This document shows positions 9,876 to 17,810 of a stretch of DNA of 64,000 bases, in pieces. The notes under the pieces were generated by a model that saw only the letters and a list, made by a program, of their open reading frames with translations, did not search any database and was not told the DNA's origin. This stretch comes from Pseudomonadota bacterium (GTDB lineage: Bacteria > Pseudomonadota > Gammaproteobacteria > Burkholderiales > Burkholderiaceae_C): the NCBI GenBank assembly GCA_020161065.1, contig JAIUPH010000028.1:434001-498000 (forward strand), written 5' to 3'. Within the stretch, counting starts at the first letter, position 1. Each line of letters opens with the position of its first letter. The position numbers and the translations under genes are program-made.

Positions 9876-10823
9876 TCAGGGCCGCGCGGGCACTGGCGAG
9901 GCCAGCAGCTTCTTCACCGCGCCGAGCACGGTGGGCCACGCCGTCGATGCCGGGCTCGCGATCTCGAAATGGCCCAGGGCCGGTAGCACGATCAGATCGG
10001 CTTCGTCTCCGGCCCGGCGCGCGGCCGCAACGTAGTCCTCCACTTGGCGGCGGGGCACGTAGTCTTCGTGCTCGCCCCACACCATCACCTGCCGCACGCC
10101 GAGCGGCAGCAACTGCGGCAGCGACACCTGCGCGTAATGCTCGGGCACCTGCTCGGGCAGGCCGCCGACCAGCAGCCGCAACACCGGGATGCCGCAGGTG
10201 GCCTCGTAGGCCACGATGTCCACGGTCATGTCCATCTTGCCCGCCAGATTGAGGACACCGGCCGGGCGCAGCGGATCGGGCATGTAGAGCGCGCTGTCCG
10301 GCTTCAGGCGCGAGCGCGCCGCCGCCCAGTGCGCCAGGTGCGCACCGGCCGAGTGGCCCAGCAACACCACGCGGCTGAGGTCCAGCCGGTGCGCCTTGGC
10401 GAGGGTCCGCAGGTGGTCGACGCCGGCCGCCACGTCGCGGTAAGTGCCGGGCCAGCCGCTGCCGTCTTCGGGCAGCCTGCGGTACTCGATGCTCCAGCTT
10501 GCGATGCCTTCCTTCTTCAGCGCCTCGCCCATCGAGCCGATGGACTTGACGCCGGCGAAGGGCTTGCGGAAGCAGCCGCCATGCACCAGCACCACCACCG
10601 GATGCGGCCCCGGGCCCGGGGGCACGCGCAACTCGCCGAACTGGCTCTCGGCGCTGCCGTAAGGCTCCACGTGGTCAGGCGTGCCGGACGGCAGCGCCTT
10701 CAGCTCGGCCGCCGTCATCAGCCGCGGGCGGTCCTGCGCCCAAACCCATTGCGGGGCCCACTGCGGGGTCCATTGCGGGGCCGCCAGGACCGCGATGCAG
10801 AGAACCCGTCGCCAGCGCGTCAT
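9876..10823 (-). CDS. Exported alpha/beta hydrolase (BD-FAE/kynurenine formamidase-like)
   Basis: A 315-residue hydrolase with an N-terminal signal peptide that contains three PQW units, followed by an esterase fold. The oxyanion-hole HGG is in VLVHGGCFRKPFAG (about 80), the nucleophile Ser is in GHSAGAHLAHWAA (about 155), the acid Asp in WGEHEDYVP and His in ALGHFEIA. It looks like the carboxylesterase/formamidase group that acts on small esters or formamides. The start is the ATG overlapping the AraC gene stop (ATGA), with GGGAGG just upstream, so it is coupled to the regulator. Substrate unknown. Confidence 0.83.
   Translation of the reverse strand: MTRWRRVLCIAVLAAPQWTPQWAPQWVWAQDRPRLMTAAELKALPSGTPDHVEPYGSAESQFGELRVPPGPGPHPVVVLVHGGCFRKPFAGVKSIGSMGEALKKEGIASWSIEYRRLPEDGSGWPGTYRDVAAGVDHLRTLAKAHRLDLSRVVLLGHSAGAHLAHWAAARSRLKPDSALYMPDPLRPAGVLNLAGKMDMTVDIVAYEATCGIPVLRLLVGGLPEQVPEHYAQVSLPQLLPLGVRQVMVWGEHEDYVPRRQVEDYVAAARRAGDEADLIVLPALGHFEIASPASTAWPTVLGAVKKLLASPVPARP
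10746..10781 (-). repeat. Three 12-bp tandem units in a signal-peptide region
   Basis: Three consecutive 12-bp units of the pattern CCAYTGCGGGGY (10746-10757, 10758-10769, 10770-10781) encode the repeated Pro-Gln-Trp segment in the signal peptide of the alpha/beta hydrolase. In-frame expansion by slippage would leave the mature enzyme unchanged. Confidence 0.75.
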
Positions 10824-11680
10824 CGCATGCCTCCCGGACCGGGATAACTCAGATCGAATTCCTGGCGCAGGCCGAGCCGACACTCGGGGGCGCTGGCATG
10901 GGCTTGCAGCAGCTTCGGCGGCGTGCAGGCGGCGAACTCGCTGAAGTCGCGCGCCATGTGCTGGTAGTCGTGGTAGCCGCAGTCGAGTGCGATCTGCAGC
11001 CAGTCGCGCCGCGGATCCTGCAGCCTGGCATTGAAGGCGCGGTCGAAGCGCGCGAGGCGCTGCATCGTCTTCGGGCCGACGCCGGTGCGCTCGGCACACA
11101 GCCGCTCGAATTGGCGCACGCTGCGGCCGCCGGCCGCGGCCAACTCGCTGATGGAGGCGGACGGTTCGTCGCGCAGCGTTCGCAACAAGCCGCCGATGGG
11201 GCGCGGGTCGCGTTCGCGTTCGCGTGCTGCGAGCCGGGCGATGTAGGCGTCGGCGATGGCCAGCTGCTCCGCGGTGCCCGAGGCCTCGGCCAGCCGCTCC
11301 CACACCTCCAGCACACCGGGGCCGAGCAGCTCATCGGCACTCAGGTAGCGGTTGTGAATCTCGCCGCAGGGCAGGCCGGTCAGCCGGTGCAGGCCGTCGG
11401 GCTCGAAGCTGATCTGCAGCATCATGAATTCGCGCGACACGGTGCGGCGTGTGATCTCGTCGTGCGAACCCGTGATGGCGCCGCGGTACTGCAGGCAGCG
11501 GCCGTCGGCATACGCCACCCTTTCTTCGCCGCGGACGAAGAACTGAAGGCTGTGTTCGGCCTTCGGCGTGTAGAGCTTCACCGGCTGCGCACCCGTGCTG
11601 CCGAGCGAGAAATGCGCGATGCGGTAGCTGCGCACCACGCCCCTGGTCGCCATGCTGGCCGGAAACTCCTTGAGGATCAT
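10820..11680 (-). CDS. AraC-family transcriptional regulator
   Basis: A 286-residue regulator with an N-terminal sensing domain (about 1-150) and a C-terminal double-HTH AraC domain: SISELAAAGGRSVRQFERLCAERTGVGPKTMQRLARF, then LQIALDCGYHDYQHMARDFSEFAACTP, the canonical second HTH. I choose ATG 11680 (MILKEFPAS); the 25 upstream residues are Arg-rich and unlike the family. The stop overlaps the start of the alpha/beta hydrolase gene by ATGA, so the hydrolase is its likely target partner. The inducer cannot be deduced. Confidence 0.87.
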   Translation of the reverse strand: MILKEFPASMATRGVVRSYRIAHFSLGSTGAQPVKLYTPKAEHSLQFFVRGEERVAYADGRCLQYRGAITGSHDEITRRTVSREFMMLQISFEPDGLHRLTGLPCGEIHNRYLSADELLGPGVLEVWERLAEASGTAEQLAIADAYIARLAARERERDPRPIGGLLRTLRDEPSASISELAAAGGRSVRQFERLCAERTGVGPKTMQRLARFDRAFNARLQDPRRDWLQIALDCGYHDYQHMARDFSEFAACTPPKLLQAHASAPECRLGLRQEFDLSYPGPGGMR

Positions 11681-11838
11681 GGTCACCAGCGTACGGCGAA
11701 ATCGCTTGTGCGCAATGGTACGGAATCGACATGCGCGCCGCCTGGCCGGCGCCAACTTGGACCGACACGCGTCCAGGCCACGCTCCCTGCGCTCCGGCAG
11801 GCGACCGGAATTCCGTTGCCCGCGGCCCCAGAAAGCAC

Positions 11839-11871
11839 AAAGGGTTAGCCGGCGTTAACCGGCTAACCCTT
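11839..11871 (-). terminator. Rho-independent terminator after tRNA-Pro
   Basis: A 13-bp perfect stem (11840-11852 pairs with 11859-11871, AAGGGTTAGCCGG/CCGGCTAACCCTT) with a 6-nt loop begins about 8 nt after the tRNA 3' end. On the minus strand it is followed by the T-rich TTTGTGCTTTCT. It ends the translation-gene transcription unit and may also stop plus-strand transcripts. Confidence 0.85.
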
Positions 11872-11879
11872 ATCAACAA

Positions 11880-11956
11880 TGGTCGGGGTGGCGGGATTCG
11901 AACTCGCGACCCCTTGCACCCCATGCAAGTGCGCTACCAGGCTGCGCTACACCCCG
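11880..11956 (-). tRNA. tRNA-Pro (GGG)
   Basis: A 77-nt cloverleaf on the minus strand. The acceptor stem is CGGGGTG...CACCCCG, the D arm contains AGCGCAGCCTGGTAGCGC, and the anticodon stem-loop CTTGC-ATGGGGT-GCAAG places GGG at 34-36. The T arm is GCGAG-TTCGAAT-CCCGC with the standard TTCGA. The 3' CCA is encoded. The position after the merR-like gene is the usual one in Burkholderiales. GGG reads CCC/CCU proline codons. Confidence 0.97.
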
Positions 11957-11967
11957 ACGGAGCTCGC

Positions 11968-11973
11968 ATTATA
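11968..11973 (-). promoter_or_regulatory. -10 box of the tRNA-Pro promoter
   Basis: A perfect TATAAT on the minus strand lies 11 nt before the tRNA 5' end, in the 35-bp gap after the MerR-like gene. A hairpin CCCGC-GAT-GCGGG (11975-11987) lies just upstream, between the MerR stop and the -10 box. The -35 region is weak. The tRNA can therefore be made independently of read-through. Confidence 0.55.
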
Positions 11974-11991
11974 GCCCGCGATGCGGGCCCT

Positions 11992-12456
11992 TTAGACGGT
12001 TAGCAGCTCGCGGATCGACAACAGCTCGCTGCGCAGGTGCTGCGAGTCCATGTGCCTGGCGGTCGCGATGGCGGCCACATCGGCATCGACGGCCGCGGCT
12101 TCGGGGGTCGCTGCGTGGCCGTTGCCGCCACGGGAGCCATCGGGACCGCGGCTCTGGGCCACCGGCTCGGCATCCGGCAGGGGGTCGGGCTCCGCCGCCG
12201 CCACCGCGTCGGACAGCCGGTTGCGCGCGCCGCTGATGGTGAAGCCCTGGTCGTACAGCAGCTCGCGGATGCGGCGCACCAGCAGCACTTCGTGGTGCTG
12301 GTAGTAGCGGCGGTTGCCGCGCCGCTTCATCGGCTTGAGCTGCGTGAACTCCTGCTCCCAGTAGCGCAGCACATAAGGCTTGACGCCACACAGCTCGCTC
12401 ACCTCACCGATCGTGAAGTAGCGTTTGGCGGGAATGGCTGGGAGCGCTTTCTCCAT
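11992..12456 (-). CDS. MerR-family regulator next to ihfA
   Basis: A 154-residue MerR-type protein: the N-terminal winged helix RYFTIGEVSELCGVKPYVLRYWEQEFTQLKPMKRRGNRRYYQHHEVLLVRRIRELLYDQGFTISGARNRL fills residues 12-80. The rest is low-complexity and probably disordered, without metal-binding cysteines. A MerR gene of unknown role follows ihfA in many betaproteobacteria. The start is ATG 12456; a TTG at 12474 in the same frame is possible but neither has a good ribosome site. Confidence 0.85.
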   Translation of the reverse strand: MEKALPAIPAKRYFTIGEVSELCGVKPYVLRYWEQEFTQLKPMKRRGNRRYYQHHEVLLVRRIRELLYDQGFTISGARNRLSDAVAAAEPDPLPDAEPVAQSRGPDGSRGGNGHAATPEAAAVDADVAAIATARHMDSQHLRSELLSIRELLTV

Positions 12457-12491
12457 TGAAATCAATGGGATCAAAAGAGAAAGCTAAGACT

Positions 12492-12857
12492 TTACTCGAA
12501 GTCTTCTCCGCTCGGGGTGTCGCCTTGCACGATGGCCTTCAACTTGTGACTGGCATGGAAGGTGACGACGTTGCGCGCCTTGATCGGGATCGACTCGCCG
12601 GTGCGCGGGTTGCGCCCCGGGCGCGGCGCCTTGCGGCGGATGTTGAAGTTGCCGAAACCCGAGAGCTTGACGTCGTCGCCGCGCACCAGGGTCTCGTGGA
12701 TGATGTCGAAGAAGGCTTCGACCATGTCCTTGGATTCGCGCTTGTTGAGGCCCAGGCGGTCGAACAGCAGTTCCGACAGCTCGGCCTTGGTCAGCGTGGG
12801 CGTCTCCAGCGACGGCAGGATGACCTGGTGGTCTTGGGGGGTGTCCTCGGTGGCCAT
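12492..12857 (-). CDS. ihfA: Integration host factor subunit alpha
   Basis: A 121-residue HU/IHF-family DNA-bending protein. The core [32 protein letters not shown] is followed by the beta arm [26 protein letters not shown] with the intercalating-Pro motif RNPRTGE, then [14 protein letters not shown]. It has a 20-residue N-terminal extension and an acidic C-terminal tail relative to E. coli IhfA. ATG 12857 has GAGGAG upstream. It lies directly after pheT, as in E. coli. IHF commonly bends DNA at sigma-54 promoters such as the one at 9589-9604. Confidence 0.95.
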   Translation of the reverse strand: MATEDTPQDHQVILPSLETPTLTKAELSELLFDRLGLNKRESKDMVEAFFDIIHETLVRGDDVKLSGFGNFNIRRKAPRPGRNPRTGESIPIKARNVVTFHASHKLKAIVQGDTPSGEDFE

Positions 12858-12898
12858 GGGGTGCTTGCTCCTCGATCCACGCTCGTTGTCGTCGGCCG

Positions 12899-15322
12899 TC
12901 AGGCGCGCAGCCGCGCGCCGAACGCCGCCTGCACGCGCGCCACGGCGGCGGCCTTGGCATTCTCGATGCGCTCGTCGGTCAGCGTCGTGTCGAAATCCAA
13001 CAGTTCCAGCCGAACGGCCAGGCTGCGCTCGTCGGCGGCGATGCCGGGCACCGCTTTCTCGGGCTTGTAGACATCGAACAGCGTGGCCGAGCGGATCAGG
13101 CCCTCGGGGTCGGCCAGCAGGCGGCCGACCAGTTCGTCGTGCGAGACGCCGTCGGCCACCACCAGCGCCACGTCGCGCACGGCGGCTTGCTGGCGCGACA
13201 CGGGGCTGAACGCCGGCACGGCGCCGTCGAGCACCGCTTTGAGGTCCAGTTCGAACAGCAGCGGCGCCTGCGGCAGCTCGTAGGCCTGGCGCCACTTGGG
13301 GTGCAGTTCGCCGAGGTGGCCGATCGGCTTGCCGTCCAGCTCCACGCGGGCGCAGCGGCCGGGGTGCAGCGCCGGGTGCTGGTCGGCCACGAAAACGGGC
13401 TTGCGCGGCGCCAGCAGCGCCTCGACGTCGCCCTTGACGTCGAAGAAGTCGACGCCACGCTCGCGCCGGCCCCATTGCGGCGCCTCGGCCGGCCCGTAGG
13501 CCAGGCCGCCCACGCGCGTGGGCTGGCGCAGGCCGGCCACGGCGCGTTCGCCGGCGGGAGCATCGGCGTCGCGCAGGAACACGCGGCCCAGCTCGAACAC
13601 GCGCACGCGCGTGGCCTTGCGCGCCAGGTTGTGGCGCAGCACGCCGACCAGGCTGCCGAACAGGCTGGAGCGCATCACCGCCAGCGGCGCGGCGATCGGG
13701 TTGAGCACGCGGATCGGGTCGGCGTTGCCGGCCAGTTCCTGCTCCCAGCGCGCCTCGACGAAGCTGAAGTTGATGGTCTCCAGGTAGTCCAGCGCGGCCA
13801 ACGAATGACGCAAGGCGTTGGCGCCGCGCCGCGCCTCGGGCCGCACCCTGGCCGTCACCGGCGCCAGCGGCGGCGTGGTCGGCAGCTTGCCGTAGCCGAT
13901 GACGCGGATCACCTCCTCGATCAGGTCTTCCTCGATCTTCAGGTCGAAGCGCCAGCTCGGCGGCGTGACCTGCAGCGTGCCCTCGCCCTGCGTGAACGCC
14001 AGCCCCAGGCGGCCGAAGACTTCGGCGCACTGCGCCTGCGTGACCGGCATGCCGATCACCTTGCTCGCCCGCGCCACGCGCAGCGTGACCGGCGGCAGTG
14101 CCGGCAGCGCCAGCGTCTGGTCGTCCATCGGGCCCGGCTGGCCGCCGCAGATGTCCATGATCAGCGCGGTGATTCGCTCGATGTGTTGCACCGTCAACGC
14201 CGGGTCGACGCCGCGCTCGAAGCGGTGGCCGGCGTCGGTGCTGAAGTTGTAGCGGCGCGAGCGCCCGGCCACCGCGTCGGGCCACCAGAAGGCGGCTTCG
14301 ACGTAGATGTTCTTCGTCTCGTCCGACACCGCGGTGGCGTCGCCGCCCATGATGCCGGCCAGCGATTCCACGGCTTGCGCATCGGCGATGACGCCAACCT
14401 GCCCGTCCAACTCCACGGTGTTGCCGTTCAGCAGCTTGAGCGTCTCGCCCGGCCGGCCCCAGCGCACGACCAGCTTGTCGTGGATCTTGTCGAGGTCGAA
14501 GATGTGCGTCGGCCGGCCGTACTCGAACATCACGTAGTTGGAAATGTCGACCAGCGCCGTCACGCTGCGCTGGCCGCAGCGGGCCAGGCGATCGACCATC
14601 CACTGCGGCGTTTTCGCCCGCGTGTCGACGCCGCGCAGCACGCGGCCCGAGAAGCGGCCGCACAGGTCCGGCGCCAGCACCTCCACCGGCAGCACCTGGT
14701 CGTTTTGCGGCTTCACCGGTGCGATGGGCGGCGTGACGAGCGGCGCGCCGGTCAGCGCCGAGACCTCGCGCGCGATGCCGTAGACGCTGAGGCAGTGGCC
14801 TAGATTCGGGGTTAGCTTCAGCGTGAACACCGTGTCGTCGAGCGACAGGTACCGGCGCAGGTCGCTGCCCAGCGGCGCATCGGCGGCCAGCTCCAGCAGA
14901 CCACCGTGGTCGTCGGCGACGCCCAGCTCGCGCGCCGAGCACAGCATGCCGCGGCTTTCCACGCCGCGCAGCTTGCCGATGCCGATCTTGAACGGTTTGT
15001 CGTCGGGGCCCGGCGGCAGCTCGGCGCCCACCATCGCCAGCGGCACGCGGATGCCGGGCCGCGCATTGGGCGCGCCGCAGACGATCTGCAGCGGCCCATC
15101 GGGCGTGGCCGCGCCGGCGCTGACGCTGCACACGCGCAGGCGGTCGGCCTGCGGGTGCGGCTCGGCGCTCAGGATCTCGGCCACCACCACGCCGGAAAAC
15201 GGCGGCGCCACCGGGCGCAGGTCTTCGACCTCCATGCCCGACATGGTGAGCAGCTCGGCCAGCTCGGCCGTCGACAGCGGGGGGTTGCAGAACTCGCGCA
15301 ACCACGACTCGGGGAATTGCAT
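12899..15322 (-). CDS. pheT: Phenylalanyl-tRNA synthetase beta subunit
   Basis: A 807-residue beta chain of the (alpha-beta)2 PheRS. It contains the N-terminal tRNA-binding (EMAPII-like) domain at about 40-150, the B3/B4 editing region around 210-380 ([19 protein letters not shown]), B5 at about 405-475, the catalytic-like core and the C-terminal FDX-ACB anticodon-binding domain ([18 protein letters not shown]... to the end). Length agrees with the family (about 795-810). It charges tRNA-Phe together with PheS, encoded 24 bp upstream. Confidence 0.97.
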   Translation of the reverse strand: MQFPESWLREFCNPPLSTAELAELLTMSGMEVEDLRPVAPPFSGVVVAEILSAEPHPQADRLRVCSVSAGAATPDGPLQIVCGAPNARPGIRVPLAMVGAELPPGPDDKPFKIGIGKLRGVESRGMLCSARELGVADDHGGLLELAADAPLGSDLRRYLSLDDTVFTLKLTPNLGHCLSVYGIAREVSALTGAPLVTPPIAPVKPQNDQVLPVEVLAPDLCGRFSGRVLRGVDTRAKTPQWMVDRLARCGQRSVTALVDISNYVMFEYGRPTHIFDLDKIHDKLVVRWGRPGETLKLLNGNTVELDGQVGVIADAQAVESLAGIMGGDATAVSDETKNIYVEAAFWWPDAVAGRSRRYNFSTDAGHRFERGVDPALTVQHIERITALIMDICGGQPGPMDDQTLALPALPPVTLRVARASKVIGMPVTQAQCAEVFGRLGLAFTQGEGTLQVTPPSWRFDLKIEEDLIEEVIRVIGYGKLPTTPPLAPVTARVRPEARRGANALRHSLAALDYLETINFSFVEARWEQELAGNADPIRVLNPIAAPLAVMRSSLFGSLVGVLRHNLARKATRVRVFELGRVFLRDADAPAGERAVAGLRQPTRVGGLAYGPAEAPQWGRRERGVDFFDVKGDVEALLAPRKPVFVADQHPALHPGRCARVELDGKPIGHLGELHPKWRQAYELPQAPLLFELDLKAVLDGAVPAFSPVSRQQAAVRDVALVVADGVSHDELVGRLLADPEGLIRSATLFDVYKPEKAVPGIAADERSLAVRLELLDFDTTLTDERIENAKAAAVARVQAAFGARLRA

Positions 15323-15346
15323 GTCGCTCTTTCTCGGCGCGTGGAT

Positions 15347-16402
15347 TCAGCGGAACTGCGCCAGGAAGCGCAGGTCGCCGTCGAACATCAGGCGCAGGTC
15401 GTCGATGCCGTAGCGCAGCATGGCCAGGCGGTCGGGGCCCATGCCGAAGGCGAAGCCGATGTGCGCTTGCGGGTCGAGGCCGAAGTTGCGCACCACGTTC
15501 GGGTGCACCTGGCCGGAGCCGGCCACCTCCAGCCAGCGGCCGGCCAGCGGCCCGCTGCCGAAGGCGATGTCGATCTCGGCCGAGGGCTCGGTGAAGGGGA
15601 AGAACGACGGGCGGAAGCGCACGTCGAAGTCGTCGGTCTCGAAGAACTGGCGCACGAAGTCGCTGAACACCACCTTCAGGTCCTTGAAGCTGACGTTCTC
15701 TCCGATCCACAGGCCTTCGCACTGGTGGAACATCGGCGAGTGCGTGGCGTCGCTGTCGACGCGGTAGGTGCGGCCCGGCGCGATGACGCGGATCTCGGGC
15801 ATCGCCTGGCCGGCGGCCACCGCCGGCGCGTGCTTGCGCGCATGCGCCTGGGCGTAGCGCACCTGCATCGGGCTGGTGTGCGGGCGCAGGTTGAGCCAGG
15901 CGCCGTGCTCGTCCTTCAGGTCGACGTAGAAGGTGTCCTGCATCGAGCGCGCCGGATGGTTCTCGGGGTTGTTCAGCGCGGTGAAGCTCATCCAGTCGGT
16001 CTCGATCTCGGGACCGTCGGCAACGTCGAAGCCCATCGAGCCGAAGATGGCCTCGATGCGCTCGATCGTGCGGCTGACCGGGTGCAGCCCGCCGGTGCCG
16101 CGGCCGCGGCCGGGCAGCGTGACGTCCAGCGCCTCGGCCTGCAGTTGCGCCTGCAGCTCGGCATCGGCCAGGCGCTCGCGGCGGGCCTGCAGCGCGGCCT
16201 CGATGCGGCCCTTGAGCTGGTTGATCTCGGCGCCGCGGGTCTTCTTCTGCTCGGGCGGCAGCGCGGCCAGGCCCTTGAGCAGCTCGGTCACGCGGCCGCT
16301 CTTGCCGAGGAAGCGCGCCTTGGCGTTCTCCAGCTCGGCCGGCGTCGGCGCGGCGTCGAAATCGGCGGTGGCCGCAGCCACCAGTTGATCGAGGTCGTTC
16401 AT
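15347..16402 (-). CDS. pheS: Phenylalanyl-tRNA synthetase alpha subunit
   Basis: A 351-residue catalytic alpha chain of PheRS. An N-terminal coiled-coil arm (1-95) is followed by the class II core with motif 2 ([30 protein letters not shown]) and motif 3 ([18 protein letters not shown]). Length matches the family. It is preceded by a terminator-like hairpin (16411-16444) and by a short reading frame whose TGA overlaps the pheS ATG, suggesting attenuation or coupling control. Confidence 0.97.
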   Translation of the reverse strand: MNDLDQLVAAATADFDAAPTPAELENAKARFLGKSGRVTELLKGLAALPPEQKKTRGAEINQLKGRIEAALQARRERLADAELQAQLQAEALDVTLPGRGRGTGGLHPVSRTIERIEAIFGSMGFDVADGPEIETDWMSFTALNNPENHPARSMQDTFYVDLKDEHGAWLNLRPHTSPMQVRYAQAHARKHAPAVAAGQAMPEIRVIAPGRTYRVDSDATHSPMFHQCEGLWIGENVSFKDLKVVFSDFVRQFFETDDFDVRFRPSFFPFTEPSAEIDIAFGSGPLAGRWLEVAGSGQVHPNVVRNFGLDPQAHIGFAFGMGPDRLAMLRYGIDDLRLMFDGDLRFLAQFR

Positions 16403-16410
16403 GCGCTGGG

Positions 16411-16484
16411 AAAAGAAAAAAGGCCGCCCACGGGTGACGGCCTTCGAAGGACGACGTCGGCAGGGCGCCTGCGCGGCGCCCTGC
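16411..16484 (-). promoter_or_regulatory. Attenuator-like structures ahead of pheS
   Basis: Two hairpins lie between rplT and pheS on the minus strand. The first is a perfect 10-bp stem, GCAGGGCGCC/GGCGCCCTGC (16460-16469/16475-16484). The second is AAGGCCG/CGGCCTT (16420-16426/16438-16444) followed by TTTTTTCTTTT, the form of an intrinsic terminator only about 10 nt before the pheS start. A 30-codon frame (16399-16491) starts at an ATG overlapping the rplT stop, runs through both hairpins and ends in a TGA overlapping the pheS ATG; its Phe codons fall at residue 2 and in the U-run. E. coli pheST is attenuated by a leader peptide; here the arrangement differs. Confidence 0.6.
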
Positions 16485-16490
16485 GGAACA

Positions 16491-16847
16491 TCAGCTCAGT
16501 TGGGCCTTCACCTTGTCGACGATGCTGCCGAAGGCAGCCGGGTCGTGGACGGCCAGATCGGCCAGCACCTTGCGGTCGATGTCGATCTGCGCCTTCTTCA
16601 GGCCGGCCATGAACTTGCTGTAGGTGACGCCCAGTTCGCGGCTCGCCGCGTTGATGCGGGCGATCCACAGCTGGCGGAACACCCGCTTGCGGGTGCGGCG
16701 GTCACGGTAGGCGTACTGGCCCGCCTTCATCACCGCCTGCTTGGCGATGCGGAAGACGTTCTTGCGGCGACCCCGGAAGCCCTTGGCGAGCTTCAGGATC
16801 TTCTTGTGGCGGGCGTGTGCGGTGACACCACGTTTGACGCGAGGCAT
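16491..16847 (-). CDS. rplT: 50S ribosomal protein L20
   Basis: A 118-residue L20 with the hallmark start [51 protein letters not shown] and the globular C-terminal half containing [22 protein letters not shown]20 binds 23S rRNA early in assembly and, in enterobacteria, represses rpmI-rplT translation by binding the leader. Start ATG 16847 has a good ribosome site, 14 bp after rpmI. Confidence 0.98.
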   Translation of the reverse strand: MPRVKRGVTAHARHKKILKLAKGFRGRRKNVFRIAKQAVMKAGQYAYRDRRTRKRVFRQLWIARINAASRELGVTYSKFMAGLKKAQIDIDRKVLADLAVHDPAAFGSIVDKVKAQLS

Positions 16848-16860
16848 GCGTGATCTCCTC

Positions 16861-17064
16861 TCAGAGGCCGGCGAAGGGCATCATCGACGCGATGTGGCCC
16901 ATGTTGGTCTCGTGCACGTTGGCCGCGCCGCGCAGGTGGCGCTTGCGGGTCGTGCTCTTCTTGGTGAGGATGTGGCGCTTGAACGCCTGACCGCGCTTGA
17001 CGGTGCCACCCGGACGCACGCGGAACCGCTTGGCCGCGCTCTTCTTGGTCTTCATCTTGGGCAT
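16861..17064 (-). CDS. rpmI: 50S ribosomal protein L35
   Basis: A 67-residue basic L35: [28 protein letters not shown] at the N-terminus and the [12 protein letters not shown] segment are diagnostic. The start is the ATG at 17064; a longer frame upstream covers leader RNA and is not conserved. It sits between infC and rplT as usual. Confidence 0.97.
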   Translation of the reverse strand: MPKMKTKKSAAKRFRVRPGGTVKRGQAFKRHILTKKSTTRKRHLRGAANVHETNMGHIASMMPFAGL

Positions 17065-17187
17065 TGCTGCTCCTTCTAAGTGACCCCTGCAGGCGGCTTT
17101 CGGTGGACCCGAAAGCACTTGCCGGCCTGCAGCGGCTTCTGCATCGCCGCCACGGTGACCAGACCGCGGCGGCGAATCCTTCGAAAC
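17065..17187 (-). promoter_or_regulatory. Structured leader between infC and rpmI (candidate L20 control site)
   Basis: This 123-nt gap contains nested inverted repeats: CTGCAGGC (17087-17094) with GCCTGCAG (17125-17132), enclosing CTTTCGG (17097-17103) with CCGAAAG (17109-17115). A separate 7-bp stem CGCCGCC/GGCGGCG (17145-17151/17168-17174) follows towards infC. In E. coli a pseudoknot in this same interval lets L20 repress rpmI; equivalence here is inferred from position and structure only. Confidence 0.45.
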
Positions 17188-17736
17188 CTACTTCTTCTTG
17201 GGCGCCAGCACCATGATCATCTGGCGCCCTTCGAGCTTGGGCATGTGCTCGACCACCGAGACGTCGGCCAGCTCGTCGCGGATGCGTTCCAGCAGCCGCA
17301 TGCCGATGTCCTGGTGCGTGATCTCGCGACCGCGGAAGCGCAGCGTGACCTTGCCCTTGTCGCCGTCTTCGGCGATGAAGCGGCGCAGGTTGCGCATCTT
17401 GATGTTGTAGTCGCCTTCATCGGTGCCGGGCCGGAACTTGACTTCCTTGACCTCGATGACCTTCTGCTTGGACTTGGCCTCGGCCGCCTTCTTCTGCTCG
17501 ATGTACTTGAACTTGCCGTAGTCCATCAGCCGGCAGACCGGGGGGTCGGCGGTGGCCGCGATCTCGACCAGGTCCACGTCCAGCTCGCCTGCCATGCGCA
17601 GCGCGTCCTGCAAGCCCACGATGCCCAGCGGCTCGTTCTCGACCCCGTTCAGGCGCACCTGCGGCGCCATGATCTCGCGGTTGAGCTTGTGCTTGCGTTC
17701 GACGTTGGGAACGCGCCGGTCCATGAAGGTAGCGAT
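17188..17736 (-). CDS. infC: Translation initiation factor IF-3
   Basis: A 182-residue IF-3 (178 from the internal ATG). The N-domain has [23 protein letters not shown] and [19 protein letters not shown]; the C-domain has [39 protein letters not shown] and a linker rich in Lys/Glu. I place the start at an AUC codon (17736), which has GAGGAG 8 nt upstream. The first ATG (17724) has no ribosome site of its own at a proper distance. Non-AUG starts (AUU/AUC) are the known basis of IF-3 autoregulation. The gene follows thrS by 74 bp. Confidence 0.93.
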   Translation of the reverse strand: MATFMDRRVPNVERKHKLNREIMAPQVRLNGVENEPLGIVGLQDALRMAGELDVDLVEIAATADPPVCRLMDYGKFKYIEQKKAAEAKSKQKVIEVKEVKFRPGTDEGDYNIKMRNLRRFIAEDGDKGKVTLRFRGREITHQDIGMRLLERIRDELADVSVVEHMPKLEGRQMIMVLAPKKK

Positions 17737-17810
17737 GGTTTGAACTCCTCATGCACCCGGCAAGGCAGGGCCGGGCACGGTGTCGACAAAAAGGTGGGCG
17801 CCGGCCGCCG

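Noticed and set aside
11880-11956. tRNA-Pro as an integration (att) site of a genomic island
   Set aside because: No integrase gene and no repeated tRNA 3' fragment was seen nearby; the flanking genes are the usual ones for this tRNA.
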